64,000 nt of DNA. Source: Mesonia sediminis (lineage in GTDB: Bacteria > Bacteroidota > Bacteroidia > Flavobacteriales > Flavobacteriaceae). Below are positions 1-9,971 of the stretch, piece after piece. The DNA lies in the NCBI RefSeq assembly GCF_042684705.1, contig NZ_JBHULZ010000041.1, forward strand, positions 372,001 to 436,000. Reading direction: 5' to 3'. Every line of letters starts with the position of its first letter. Position 1 is the first letter of the stretch. A program made the position numbers and the translations under genes. A model generated the notes under the pieces. The model worked only from the letters and a program-made list of their open reading frames with translations. It was not told where the DNA came from and searched no databases.

Positions 1-2
1 AA

Positions 3-158
3 GAAATACCAGGTATTGGTGAAAAAACGGCAGTAAGTTTACTAAAACATTTCCGCTCGGTTTCTAAAGTAAAAAAAGCTAGTCTTGAGGAGCTTCAAGA
101 AGTTGTTGGACTAGCAAAAGCCCAGCTGATATATCAATTTTATGAAAATCATGAATAA
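3..158 (+). CDS. uvrC: UvrABC excinuclease subunit C, C-terminal end (partial)
   Basis: Only the last 51 codons are present; the gene enters from the left edge. The translation begins EIPGIGEKTAVSLLKHF and ends with a glutamate before TAA. This is a helix-hairpin-helix DNA-binding module (IPGIGEKTA hairpin), matching the C-terminal HhH domain of UvrC, which helps the nuclease grip the junction and make the 5' incision in nucleotide excision repair. That the protein is UvrC rather than another HhH protein is inferred from the motif at the extreme C-terminus. Its last 8-17 bases overlap the start of the next gene, so the two are probably co-transcribed. Confidence 0.75.
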   Translation, partial: EIPGIGEKTAVSLLKHFRSVSKVKKASLEELQEVVGLAKAQLIYQFYENHE

Positions 159-2400
159 ACCTTCACTTGTATTCTTAATGTGTTGTTTTTGGGTGGTACA
201 ATTAATGGCTCAAGAGCATAAACCTATACCAGAAAAGCCAAGGGTTGGATTAGTATTAAGTGGAGGCGGTGCAAAGGGACTTGCTCATATAGGTGTATTA
301 AAAGCTATTGAAGAATCGGGGGTGCGGGTAGATTACATTGCTGGTACAAGTATGGGGGCTATTGTAGGGTCTTTATACGCTACAGGCTATACGGCCAACC
401 AACTTGATTCAATTTTCAATTCGGTTAATTTTGAACAACTTCTACAAGATCAAGTTCCTAGAAATGCAAAGTCTTTTTACGAGAAGAATGATGCCGAGCG
501 CTATGCCTTGACCCTACCGTTTAATCAATTTAAATTGAGTTTACCTTCTAGCCTCTCGAAAGGACAAAATTTTTATAATTTATTAGCCCAATTGATGCAC
601 CCAGTAAGAGAGGTTAAAGACTTTTCAAAACTACCCATACCTTTTTTTTGCATAGCAACCGATGTTGAGACAGGAAAAGAAGTGGTGCTAGATAAAGGCG
701 GTTTGCCCGAAGCTGTAAGTGCTAGTGGTGCGCTTCCAACCTTATTTAGCCCGGTAGAGATTGATGGTAAATTACTTATAGATGGTGGGGTAACCAATAA
801 TTACCCTGTGCGCTTGTTGCGTGCAAAAAATTTAGATTACGTAATAGGTGTAGATGTACAAGATAGTTTGGTAAGTAGAGACAAGTTGAAATCTGCTTTA
901 GAAATTCTTACTCAAATCAACAATTTTAGGACTATCTATGACATGAAAGAGAAACGTCAAGAGACAGATGTTTATATAAAACCAGATATAAGTTCTTATA
1001 CTGTTTTGTCTTTTGATAAAGGAAAACAAATTATAAAAGAAGGTGAAAAAGTGGCGGCAGAATATAGATCCATCTTTCAAGAAATTGCAAAAAAACAAAA
1101 ACAATCAGCTCACGGGCATATGGCTCTACAGCCTAAAGACTCCCTATTTATACAGAATATTGCTATTATGGGAAGTAGTAAATATCCTCGAAACTATATT
1201 AAGGGTCGATTGAAAATTGATGAAAACCAACAAATAGCTTATACCCAACTCAACGAGGGATTGCAAAATATTTCGGCTACAGGAAATTTTAAGCGAATCA
1301 CCTATAGGTTATTGCCGCAGCCAAATGAAAAATTTGATTTAATACTGGAAGTGACCGAGAATAAGACCGATACTTTTTTGCGTTTTGGACTGCATTTTGA
1401 TGAGCTCTACCGTAGTGCTGCATTGGTCAATTTTACACATAAAAGTTTACTCTTTTCGAATGATATTCTGTCATTCGACGGTATTGCCGGAGATAATTTT
1501 AGGTATGATTTTCAGTATTATCTTGATAAAGGAGTTTACTGGAGTTTAGGTTTAAATTCAAGAGTAAATCAATTCAATAAAAATGTTGCCTTTAACACTA
1601 TAAGCGAAAATATTGATATACCCAATCTCGATGTGAACATGGTAGATGTACATTATTTTGATTTTACAAATCAATTCTACGCCGAGACCTTTTTATCTAA
1701 ACACTTTAAGTTTGGTGTAGGGGCAGAGCATAAATACACTAGAATTGAGACTGAGACCATTTTTGGTGAAGAAAATCAACAATCCTTACCTTTTGCTATT
1801 TTAGAGGAGAGTAACGTTTACAGTGCACTTGGCTATTTGTACTATGATACTTTTGACGATGCTCATTTTCCTACCCGAGGCTTTAAATTTAAAGCCGATT
1901 TTAACTTGTATTTATTCGCGCAAAAAGAAACTTATACGTTTTCTGAGTTTTCAATCGCTAGTGGTTATTTGGGCTATACCTTTTCGGTAAATCCTTGGTT
2001 GCGATTTAAGGTAGATTCTGAGGCTGGTTTTAGGATCGGTAAAAACAGAATGGATGCCCTCGATTTTGTGTTAGGAGGGTATGGCGCACAACCCATAAAT
2101 AATTTTGTACCCTTTTATGGTTATGATTTTGTGAGCCTATCGGCAGACAGTTATATCAAGGGTCAAATAGATGCTGATATAGAATTTTTCCCAAAAAATC
2201 ATTTTACCCTAGGCTATGCGATGGCCAATGTAGAAAATGATTTGTTTGAAACCGGCAATTGGCTCAGCTTGCCAGACTATACAGGATTTTCTATTGGTTA
2301 CGGCCTTGAAACCATCTTGGGTCCCATTGAGATAAGGTACACTCAATCACCCGAGCGCAGTAAAAGCGAGTGGTTTTTTAGTTTGGGCTACGCGTTCTAA
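142..2400 (+). CDS. Patatin-like phospholipase with C-terminal outer-membrane barrel
   Basis: A 752-residue two-part protein. A signal peptide (to about residue 24, ending LMAQ) is followed by a patatin domain: oxyanion loop GGGAKG at 41-46, nucleophile elbow GTSMG with Ser70, and the dyad aspartate in DGG at 214-216. After a POTRA-like stretch (about 335-415) comes a beta-strand-rich region ending in aromatic GYAF, typical of a BamA/D15 surface-antigen barrel. The layout is that of type Vd/PlpD-like patatin autotransporters or the common Bacteroidota patatin-barrel proteins. It is expected to sit in the outer membrane and hydrolyse acyl esters of lipids; the substrate cannot be read. The start is either ATG 142 or ATG 151; the latter gives a cleaner signal peptide. 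Both overlap uvrC. Confidence 0.9.
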   Translation: MKIMNKPSLVFLMCCFWVVQLMAQEHKPIPEKPRVGLVLSGGGAKGLAHIGVLKAIEESGVRVDYIAGTSMGAIVGSLYATGYTANQLDSIFNSVNFEQLLQDQVPRNAKSFYEKNDAERYALTLPFNQFKLSLPSSLSKGQNFYNLLAQLMHPVREVKDFSKLPIPFFCIATDVETGKEVVLDKGGLPEAVSASGALPTLFSPVEIDGKLLIDGGVTNNYPVRLLRAKNLDYVIGVDVQDSLVSRDKLKSALEILTQINNFRTIYDMKEKRQETDVYIKPDISSYTVLSFDKGKQIIKEGEKVAAEYRSIFQEIAKKQKQSAHGHMALQPKDSLFIQNIAIMGSSKYPRNYIKGRLKIDENQQIAYTQLNEGLQNISATGNFKRITYRLLPQPNEKFDLILEVTENKTDTFLRFGLHFDELYRSAALVNFTHKSLLFSNDILSFDGIAGDNFRYDFQYYLDKGVYWSLGLNSRVNQFNKNVAFNTISENIDIPNLDVNMVDVHYFDFTNQFYAETFLSKHFKFGVGAEHKYTRIETETIFGEENQQSLPFAILEESNVYSALGYLYYDTFDDAHFPTRGFKFKADFNLYLFAQKETYTFSEFSIASGYLGYTFSVNPWLRFKVDSEAGFRIGKNRMDALDFVLGGYGAQPINNFVPFYGYDFVSLSADSYIKGQIDADIEFFPKNHFTLGYAMANVENDLFETGNWLSLPDYTGFSIGYGLETILGPIEIRYTQSPERSKSEWFFSLGYAF

Positions 2401-2549
2401 GCGGTTTTATTTTTATAGCTTCATACCTAAAAACTATAAAAAATAATAAAGCATTGCTCTGTTTATAATTCGGTTTATATATTCCATAAAAATACCGATA
2501 TTTGTAAAATTAGCTTTATTTTAACAAACTTAAAACTAAAATTTGACCT

Positions 2550-3707
<1,158 letters not shown>

Positions 3708-3738
3708 ATAATAAAACAACAGACAAAATTAAATTGTA

Positions 3739-4908
3739 ATGAGTAAAAAGATAGAATCTGTAAATTACGGATTAGAAAAGATTTTTGATGGCGCGCAGGA
3801 TTTTTTGCCGCTTTTAGGAACAGATTATGTTGAATTGTATGTAGGAAATGCCAAACAAGCGGCCCATTTTTATAAATCGGCTTTTGGTTTCCAATCTTTA
3901 GCGTACAAAGGTTTAGAAACAGGTAGCAAAGACACCGTTTCTTATGTGTTGGTTCAAGATAAAATTAGACTAGTTTTAACTTCACCCTTAAATTCAAAAA
4001 GCAAAGTAAACGACCATATTGTTAAACACGGTGACGGGGTAAAAGTGATTGCTCTATGGGTTGAAGATGCACGTGCAGCGTATGAAGAAACCACAAAAAG
4101 GGGCGCAAAGTCTTTTCTCGAACCAACAGTAGAAAAAGATGAAAACGGTGAAGTGGTAAAGGCCGGTATATATACTTATGGTGAAACCGTACATATGTTT
4201 GTAGAGCGCAAAAATTTTAAGGGTACGTTCTTGCCTGGTTATACAAATTGGGAGTCAGACTTTAAACCAGAACCTGTTGGACTTAAGTTTATTGACCATA
4301 TGGTAGGTAATGTGGGCTGGAATGAAATGAATACTTGGGTAAAGTGGTATGAAGACGTAATGGGATTTGTAAATTTCTTGTCTTTTGATGACAAACAGAT
4401 ACATACCGAATATTCTGCCTTAATGAGTAAAGTAATGAGTAATGGTAACGGTCGTATAAAATTCCCTATCAATGAGCCCGCAGAAGGCATAAAAAAATCG
4501 CAAATCGAAGAGTATTTAGATTTTTATGAAGGTCCGGGTGTACAACATATCGCAGTAAGCACAGATGATATTATAAAAACAGTATCCGATTTGCGTGCGC
4601 GAGGAGTAGAGTTTTTGTCTGTTCCACCAGATGAATATTATAGAGCAGTGCCGGGAAGACTAGAGGAGTTCAGCCATGAGTTGCGGGAAGATTTAGAGCG
4701 CCTAAAAAGCCTAGGGATTATGGTTGATGCCGATGAAGAAGGTTATTTATTGCAAATTTTCACCAAGCCCGTACAAGACAGACCTACTTTGTTTTTTGAA
4801 ATTATACAACGAATGGGAGCAAAAGGCTTTGGAGCAGGTAATTTTAAAGCCTTATTTGAGTCTATTGAACGTGAACAAGCTTTAAGAGGTACATTAGATA
4901 AAAGCTAA
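3739..4908 (+). CDS. hppD: 4-hydroxyphenylpyruvate dioxygenase
   Basis: A 389-residue enzyme made of two vicinal-oxygen-chelate repeats. It converts 4-hydroxyphenylpyruvate to homogentisate, consuming O2 and releasing CO2, in the cytoplasm. The iron triad is visible: His187 in IDHMVGNV, His270 in VQHIAVST and Glu354 in LFFEIIQRMG, and the C-terminal gate helix region (GAKGFGAGNFKALFE) is intact. It follows hmgA after 31 bases, in the order of pathway steps reversed, and the pair is expected to be transcribed together. Length and all ligands agree with a working enzyme. Confidence 0.96.
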   Translation: MSKKIESVNYGLEKIFDGAQDFLPLLGTDYVELYVGNAKQAAHFYKSAFGFQSLAYKGLETGSKDTVSYVLVQDKIRLVLTSPLNSKSKVNDHIVKHGDGVKVIALWVEDARAAYEETTKRGAKSFLEPTVEKDENGEVVKAGIYTYGETVHMFVERKNFKGTFLPGYTNWESDFKPEPVGLKFIDHMVGNVGWNEMNTWVKWYEDVMGFVNFLSFDDKQIHTEYSALMSKVMSNGNGRIKFPINEPAEGIKKSQIEEYLDFYEGPGVQHIAVSTDDIIKTVSDLRARGVEFLSVPPDEYYRAVPGRLEEFSHELREDLERLKSLGIMVDADEEGYLLQIFTKPVQDRPTLFFEIIQRMGAKGFGAGNFKALFESIEREQALRGTLDKS

Positions 4909-4985
4909 TTAAGGCATTTATATTTATTTGCATTGTTAATAAATTGTTAACTATATTAAAAAAAGGTTAAAGTGCATTTAAGAGC

Positions 4986-5015
4986 TTGTAACATTGCAAA
5001 ATAGTCGTACTTTTG
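4986..5015 (+). promoter_or_regulatory. Bacteroidota-type promoter for a short transcript
   Basis: TTG at 4986-4988, a 19-base spacer, and TACTTTTG at 5008-5015, a full match to the -7 consensus TAnnTTTG. The predicted start is near 5021. It lies 169 bases before the next ATG and only about 80 bases before a strong terminator, so it seems to drive a short RNA. Confidence 0.6.
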
Positions 5016-5020
5016 CCGAG

Positions 5021-5136
5021 CCTTTTGAGGGTGGTTCCTTAGAAGGTAATTTTTGAAGAATTTTTTTCATAAATTTAAGTTTTAGTTGGTTAATAAGCGG
5101 AAAACCCCATCATGTATTTGGTGGGGTTTTTTGTTT
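5021..5136 (+). ncRNA. Candidate small RNA or attenuated leader (about 115 nt)
   Basis: The segment between a consensus promoter and an intrinsic terminator holds no plausible ORF. Visible structure: a small CCUU/AAGG hairpin at about 5038-5047; a run GGUGGUUCC (5031-5039) that can pair imperfectly with GGAAAACC (5099-5106); and the terminator hairpin at 5101-5130. Because GGAAAACC overlaps the left arm of the terminator, the 5' part could act as an anti-terminator for the DUF3108 gene at 5184. Alternatively, an approximately 110-nt solitary RNA could be the 6S-type RNA expected in flavobacteria. I cannot decide between these without covariance-model or expression data. Confidence 0.45.
5101..5136 (+). 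terminator. Intrinsic terminator of the short RNA
   Basis: Arms 5101-5111 and 5120-5130 pair over 11 bp (one G-U) around an 8-base loop. The hairpin is followed by a T-rich tail. Confidence 0.85.
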
Positions 5137-5183
5137 TCCTAAATTTGGAACAGTACTTGTAAACTTAGTTTAAAATTTGTTTC

Positions 5184-5969
5184 ATGATAAATAAACTTAA
5201 AATAATTATCTTTTTAGGGGTAATAATATTCTCTTTCAAAGCTCAAGCTCAAGATTTCAATGCCTTTGAAAGTGGTGAATACTTTAAATTCCGTATTCAT
5301 TATGGTTGGTTTAATGCGAGCTACGCCACACTAAGTGTAAAAGATCAAATATATGAAGGAAAAGAGGTGTACCATGTTCAAGGGCGAGGAAAGTCAACTG
5401 GTTTGCTACACCTGTTTTTTGAGGTTGATGATGATTATCAAACCTTTATAGATAAACAAAGCAAAAAACCAGTGCGGTTCATTCGCAAAATCAACGAAGG
5501 TGGTCATACCAAAAACAAAGAACTATTTTTTAACCACGATCAAAAAACCGTGCTCGTGCACGATAAAAAATACAATAAAAAAGAAAATTTTGCTATCAAG
5601 CCTGATGTTCAAGATATGCTCTCGGTGTTTTATTATTTAAGAGAGAAAATTGATAGATCAACTTTAAAAGAAGGAGATGATTTCAAATTAAATTTATTTT
5701 TTGATAATGAAAATTACCTTTTTAAGACTGTATTTCTAGGTAGAGACCGGGTAAAAACAAAATTCGGATACGTTCAAGCCCTTAAATTTAGACCTTATGT
5801 TCAGGCTGGTCGAGTGTTTGAAGAAGAAGAAAGTTTAACTTTTTGGGTGAGTGATGATGAAAATAAAGCCCCTATAAAAATAAAAGCAAAATTGGCGGTT
5901 GGTTCTCTTGAAGCAGATTTAGAAGACTACAAAAACCTTAAGCATCCCATTCGATTTCAGAAGCGGTAA
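5184..5969 (+). CDS. DUF3108 domain-containing exported protein
   Basis: A 261-residue protein with a clear signal peptide (MINKLKIIIFLGVIIFSFKAQA, cleaved before QDF). The body fits DUF3108: the opening FESGEYFKFRIHYGWFNAS, a central VDDDYQTFID segment, and a closing strand-rich part with LTFWVSDDENKAPIKI. Members are secreted or periplasmic beta-rich proteins of Bacteroidota and Proteobacteria with no settled function. The M23 peptidase gene follows after 44 bases in the same direction, which suggests a joint role in the cell envelope. The upstream region holds the terminator at 5101-5136, so its expression may depend on read-through or on a promoter in the last 50 bases. Confidence 0.85.
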   Translation: MINKLKIIIFLGVIIFSFKAQAQDFNAFESGEYFKFRIHYGWFNASYATLSVKDQIYEGKEVYHVQGRGKSTGLLHLFFEVDDDYQTFIDKQSKKPVRFIRKINEGGHTKNKELFFNHDQKTVLVHDKKYNKKENFAIKPDVQDMLSVFYYLREKIDRSTLKEGDDFKLNLFFDNENYLFKTVFLGRDRVKTKFGYVQALKFRPYVQAGRVFEEEESLTFWVSDDENKAPIKIKAKLAVGSLEADLEDYKNLKHPIRFQKR

Positions 5970-6013
5970 AAATAGCTACTAGTTTTTGTATTTCAGCTAC
6001 GGATTAAATATTT

Positions 6014-7306
6014 TTGAAATTTCTTAACCTATTCAGTAAAAAAATAGAAATCTTGCCCAAATATCTCTTTTACATCTTATTATTTAGTGCTCCGTTTTTA
6101 GGTGTTCAATGCGAATCCGACAAAAAAGAACAAGTTCCTGTTGAAAAAAAGGTTGCGAAGCCTAAAGTTATAAAAGAGTACAATTTGGTGCTAAACAATT
6201 ATAATGTCAAACGGGATACTATAAAACCCGGTGATAGCTTTGGCGCTATTTTAGATCAATACGGAGTGGCTCCCGCAGAAGTTTTTATCATCGCAGATAA
6301 AATTAAAGATGTTTTTAATGTCGCCCGTATTAATGCGGGTAAACCTTTTACCGTCTTACAAGCAAAAGACACTACCAGCCAAATTGAGGCCTTGGTCTAT
6401 GAGCATGACCGTATTAATTACACCACTATTTTCTTAAGAGATAGCATCTATGCCGTAAAAGGCAAAAAACCAGTCACTATAAAAAGAAGAAAAGCTAGCG
6501 GGGTAATCGCATCTTCTTTATCGGCTGCTATGGATCGTGAAGGATTAAGCCTAGCTTTAGCCGATCAACTATCGGGTATGTACCAATGGAAGGTAGATTT
6601 CTTTAAACTTCAAAAAGGAGATCATTTTAAAGTGATTTACAAAGAAAAATACATTAATGACACTATTTATGCCGGTCTAGCCGGAATTGAAGCTGCTGTT
6701 TTAACCCATTACGACAATCCCTATTACGCTTTTAAATTTGGGAAAGATAGCATTACAGGTTTTTCTAAATTTTATGATGACGAAGCCAACTCCTTGCAAA
6801 GCTTCTTTTTAAAAGCACCTTTGCAATTTTCTAGAATTTCTTCACGATTTACCAAAAGAAGATTTCACCCAGTACAAAAAAGATGGAAAGCTCATAAAGG
6901 AACCGATTATGCTGCTCCTCACGGTACGCCAATCTGGTCAACCGCAGATGGAGTAGTAATCAAATCAAGCTATACCAGTGGTAATGGTAATTATGTAAAA
7001 GTAAGGCATAATGAGAAGTATACCACGCAATATTTGCACATGTCTAAACGCAACGTGAAAGTAGGCCAACGTGTAAAACAAGGTGATGTGATTGGTTTTG
7101 TAGGTAGTACAGGCTTGGCAACGGGCCCTCACGTATGTTACAGGTTTTGGGTTTATGGTAAACAAGTTGACCCTTACAAACAAAACTTACCCAGTTCAGA
7201 ACCTTTAAAAGAAAGCCTAAAACCAGAATATTTCTTGGCTATTGAACCTATCAAGAAAGAACTCGACAACATTAAAACAGCCAAGTTAGACGACCTAAAT
7301 TTATAG
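6014..7306 (+). CDS. M23-family peptidoglycan endopeptidase with HxC zinc motif
   Basis: A 430-residue exported peptidase that should cut peptide cross-links of peptidoglycan. A hydrophobic N-terminal segment is followed by Cys33 in GVQCES, which could be a poor lipobox. Residues about 65-115 look like a LysM/OapA-type wall-binding domain (DTIKPGDSFGAILDQYG). The M23 domain is about 275-395: HKGTD gives His294 and Asp298, His342 lies in YLHM, and GPHVC gives His373 and Cys375. In classic LytM enzymes the last position is a zinc-binding histidine; here it is cysteine. The start is a TTG at 6014, since no in-frame ATG lies upstream of the hydrophobic segment. It is likely co-transcribed with the DUF3108 gene. 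Confidence 0.88.
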   Translation: MKFLNLFSKKIEILPKYLFYILLFSAPFLGVQCESDKKEQVPVEKKVAKPKVIKEYNLVLNNYNVKRDTIKPGDSFGAILDQYGVAPAEVFIIADKIKDVFNVARINAGKPFTVLQAKDTTSQIEALVYEHDRINYTTIFLRDSIYAVKGKKPVTIKRRKASGVIASSLSAAMDREGLSLALADQLSGMYQWKVDFFKLQKGDHFKVIYKEKYINDTIYAGLAGIEAAVLTHYDNPYYAFKFGKDSITGFSKFYDDEANSLQSFFLKAPLQFSRISSRFTKRRFHPVQKRWKAHKGTDYAAPHGTPIWSTADGVVIKSSYTSGNGNYVKVRHNEKYTTQYLHMSKRNVKVGQRVKQGDVIGFVGSTGLATGPHVCYRFWVYGKQVDPYKQNLPSSEPLKESLKPEYFLAIEPIKKELDNIKTAKLDDLNL

Positions 7307-7376
7307 AATTCACATTCGTTAACCTTAAATTAATATTATTGTTAAGAATTCCTAAAAGGAAAAGACTTTTTTTGAT

Positions 7377-7384
7377 TACTTTTG
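7377..7384 (+). promoter_or_regulatory. -7 element before the first TonB receptor
   Basis: TACTTTTG is a perfect TAnnTTTG match 33 bases before the ATG. No convincing -33 element lies at the expected 17-23-base distance. Confidence 0.5.
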
Positions 7385-7416
7385 CAGCGACAAAATAAAT
7401 AAAATTAGTCTTTAAA

Positions 7417-9957
7417 ATGAAAAACTTAATTTTGGTTGGGATGTTCTTGGTAACATCTTTCTTGATGGCACAAGGTACAATTAAAGGTACCGTAACCGAC
7501 TCAGAAATGAACACGCCACTTCCTGGAGCCAACGTAATGGTATTTGGTACCAACACAGGGGCAACAACAGATTTTGATGGTAACTTTTCGCTTAAAGCGG
7601 ACAAATCTAAGGGAAAACTTGTTGTTTCTTACGTAGGGTTTAAGAAAAAAGAAATTCCGTTTACCCTAACAAACGGTCAAACTTTAGATCTAGGGGCAAT
7701 TAGCCTTGAGGCAGACAACAGCGCATTAGATGAAATTCTAATTACAACGTATTCTTTGGCAATAGATAGAAAAACACCCGTTGCGGTTTCAACAATTAAG
7801 GCACAGGATATCGAGACTAAATTAGGAAATCAAGAATTTCCAGAAATTTTAAAATCTACTCCTGGTGTATATGCCACCAAAGGTGGTGGAGGTTTTGGAG
7901 ATTCAGAACTTCGCTTACGCGGATTTAACTCAGAGAACATTGCCGTAATGATTAATGGAGTACCCGTTAACGATATGGAAAACGGTAGAGTATACTGGAG
8001 TAACTGGGCAGGTCTTGCAGACGTAACACGTTCTATGCAGGTGCAAAGAGGATTAGGAGCTTCAAAGGTAGCTGTTCCTTCTATTGGTGGTACTGTAAAC
8101 ATTATTACAAAAACAACCGATGTTAAAAAAGGAGGTAGCTTTTTTGCTACAACAGGTAACGATGGTTATCAAAAATTTGGAGCAACCGTTTCTACAGGAA
8201 GATTAGATAGTGGTTTTGCAGCAACTATCTCAGCTTCAAAAACATCTGGGAACGGATTTGTAGACGGCACAAAATTTGAAGGTTATTCTTATTTTGTGAA
8301 CTTAGCACAAGAAATAGGAGAAGATCACCAGCTTTCATTCACGGCTTTTGGTGCACCACAAAGACACGGGCAACGCCAAAACCGCGAGCTTATCGAAACC
8401 TTTCAACGCAGCGAACGCGGAATTCGTTTTAATAGAGATTGGGGGTATAAAAATGGTCAAGAATATAATGTAGAAGATAACTTCTATCACAAGCCACAAA
8501 TCTCTTTAAATCACTTTTGGAATATCAGTGATAAAACAGATTTATCTACCGCTGTTTATGCTTCTTTCGGTACAGGAGGAGGTAGTGGATACTCTGGAAC
8601 CAACAAATTTGGTATAGATAACTCGCCTTATAGAAACGGAGACTTACAACCTGTAAATTTAGATCTAATTGTACAAGAAAACGTTGATCGTGGCGCCTTA
8701 GGGTCAGAGACCATAATTAGAGATTCAAACAACAACCATTCTTGGTACGGTGCGCTTTCTACTTTAAGCACAGAACTTACAGATGATATCGACTTAATGG
8801 CTGGTGTAGATTTAAGATATTATAAGGGAGAGCACTTTCAGAGTGTTAAAGATTTATTAGGAGGTCAGTTTTTTAATGATGACAGCAATGTAAACAATCC
8901 TGTGAATAATGCTAAAGTTGATGATAAGATAAGTTACTATAACGATGGTATTGTACTTTGGGAAGGTGTTTTCGCACAAGCGGAGTATTCTAAAAATGAT
9001 TTGTCTGCTTTTGTATCTTTAGCTGCTTCTAATACTTCTTACAAAAGAATAGATTATTTCAACTATTTAGATTCAGATCCAGAGCAAGAAACAGATTTTC
9101 AAAACTTCTTTGGTTATAGCGCAAAAGGTGGAGCAAACTATAACATTGATAACCACCACAATGTATTCGCTAACGTAGGATATTTTGAAAGAGCTCCTTT
9201 CTTTAGAGCGGTTTTCTTAAACTTTCAAAATGACATCAACGAAGATGCAGAAAATCAGAAGATTTTTAGTGCCGAGTTAGGTTACGGTTATAGAGCTAAC
9301 AACCTACGCGTGAATTTAAACTTATATAGAACCAATTGGAAAGATAGAACTTTAACTAGATCTTTTAATAACCCAGATGGTTCTTTTGGTAGTGCAAATA
9401 TTTTAGGAATTAATGCAATTCACCAAGGAATCGAATTAGATGTAGATTACAGACCATTTGATAATTTAACCCTTAGAGCAATGGCTTCTATTGGTGACTG
9501 GAAATGGCAAGATGATGTAAAAGGAGTAGAGATTTTTGACGATGAGCAAAATCTAGTAAATACCATAGATATTTATATCGAAGACCTGAAAGTGGGAGAT
9601 GCCGCTCAAACTACACTTGGTTTAGGTGTTGACTACGATGTTTTACCTAGCACAACCTTACGTTTAGACTATAATTTCTACGATGATTATTTCGCAGATT
9701 TCGATCCGAATAACCGTACAAATGCTAATAGTAAACAAGCTTGGGAAGCACCATCTTACGGTTTGGTAGATTTAGGATTAGTTCATAACTTTAAGCTAGG
9801 AAGCTTAGATGCAACGATAATTGGTAACGTAAACAACTTACTTGATACCGAATATATCGCAGATGCCCGTGATGGAAGAACTTCAAGTTACCAAGATGCT
9901 TTAGTATGGTACGGCTTTGGAAGAACCTATACCCTAGGGGCTAAAATTAAATTTTAA
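7417..9957 (+). CDS. TonB-dependent receptor with carboxypeptidase-like N-terminal domain (paralogue 1)
   Basis: An 846-residue outer-membrane transporter. Order: signal peptide (to about 19, LMAQ), a CarboxypepD_reg-like beta-sandwich (about 22-100; GTIKGTVTDSEMNTPLPGANV), plug (about 110-225, with LRLRGFNSENIAVMINGVPVN), then a 22-strand barrel ending in GAKIKF. It imports a substrate across the outer membrane using TonB energy. It shares unusual motifs with the receptor at 13417: NHFWNISDKTDL against NHYWNISDKSKL, VKDLLGG in both, and a WGY(K/Q)(N/D)G element. The two are therefore recent or conserved paralogues. A surface lipoprotein gene follows after 14 bases, in the way SusD-like partners follow SusC-like receptors, but that partner is not SusD-like. 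The substrate is unknown. Confidence 0.93.
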   Translation: MKNLILVGMFLVTSFLMAQGTIKGTVTDSEMNTPLPGANVMVFGTNTGATTDFDGNFSLKADKSKGKLVVSYVGFKKKEIPFTLTNGQTLDLGAISLEADNSALDEILITTYSLAIDRKTPVAVSTIKAQDIETKLGNQEFPEILKSTPGVYATKGGGGFGDSELRLRGFNSENIAVMINGVPVNDMENGRVYWSNWAGLADVTRSMQVQRGLGASKVAVPSIGGTVNIITKTTDVKKGGSFFATTGNDGYQKFGATVSTGRLDSGFAATISASKTSGNGFVDGTKFEGYSYFVNLAQEIGEDHQLSFTAFGAPQRHGQRQNRELIETFQRSERGIRFNRDWGYKNGQEYNVEDNFYHKPQISLNHFWNISDKTDLSTAVYASFGTGGGSGYSGTNKFGIDNSPYRNGDLQPVNLDLIVQENVDRGALGSETIIRDSNNNHSWYGALSTLSTELTDDIDLMAGVDLRYYKGEHFQSVKDLLGGQFFNDDSNVNNPVNNAKVDDKISYYNDGIVLWEGVFAQAEYSKNDLSAFVSLAASNTSYKRIDYFNYLDSDPEQETDFQNFFGYSAKGGANYNIDNHHNVFANVGYFERAPFFRAVFLNFQNDINEDAENQKIFSAELGYGYRANNLRVNLNLYRTNWKDRTLTRSFNNPDGSFGSANILGINAIHQGIELDVDYRPFDNLTLRAMASIGDWKWQDDVKGVEIFDDEQNLVNTIDIYIEDLKVGDAAQTTLGLGVDYDVLPSTTLRLDYNFYDDYFADFDPNNRTNANSKQAWEAPSYGLVDLGLVHNFKLGSLDATIIGNVNNLLDTEYIADARDGRTSSYQDALVWYGFGRTYTLGAKIKF

Positions 9958-9971
9958 AACCACATAGACTT

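Noticed and set aside
2410..2442. 9-bp hairpin after the patatin gene considered as a terminator
   Set aside because: The T-rich side precedes the stem on the + strand and the following bases are A-rich, so it does not look like a working + strand terminator.
7272..7604. 110-residue minus-strand frame across the receptor start
   Set aside because: It overlaps the M23 gene end, the promoter and the conserved receptor N-terminus, so it cannot be a likely gene.
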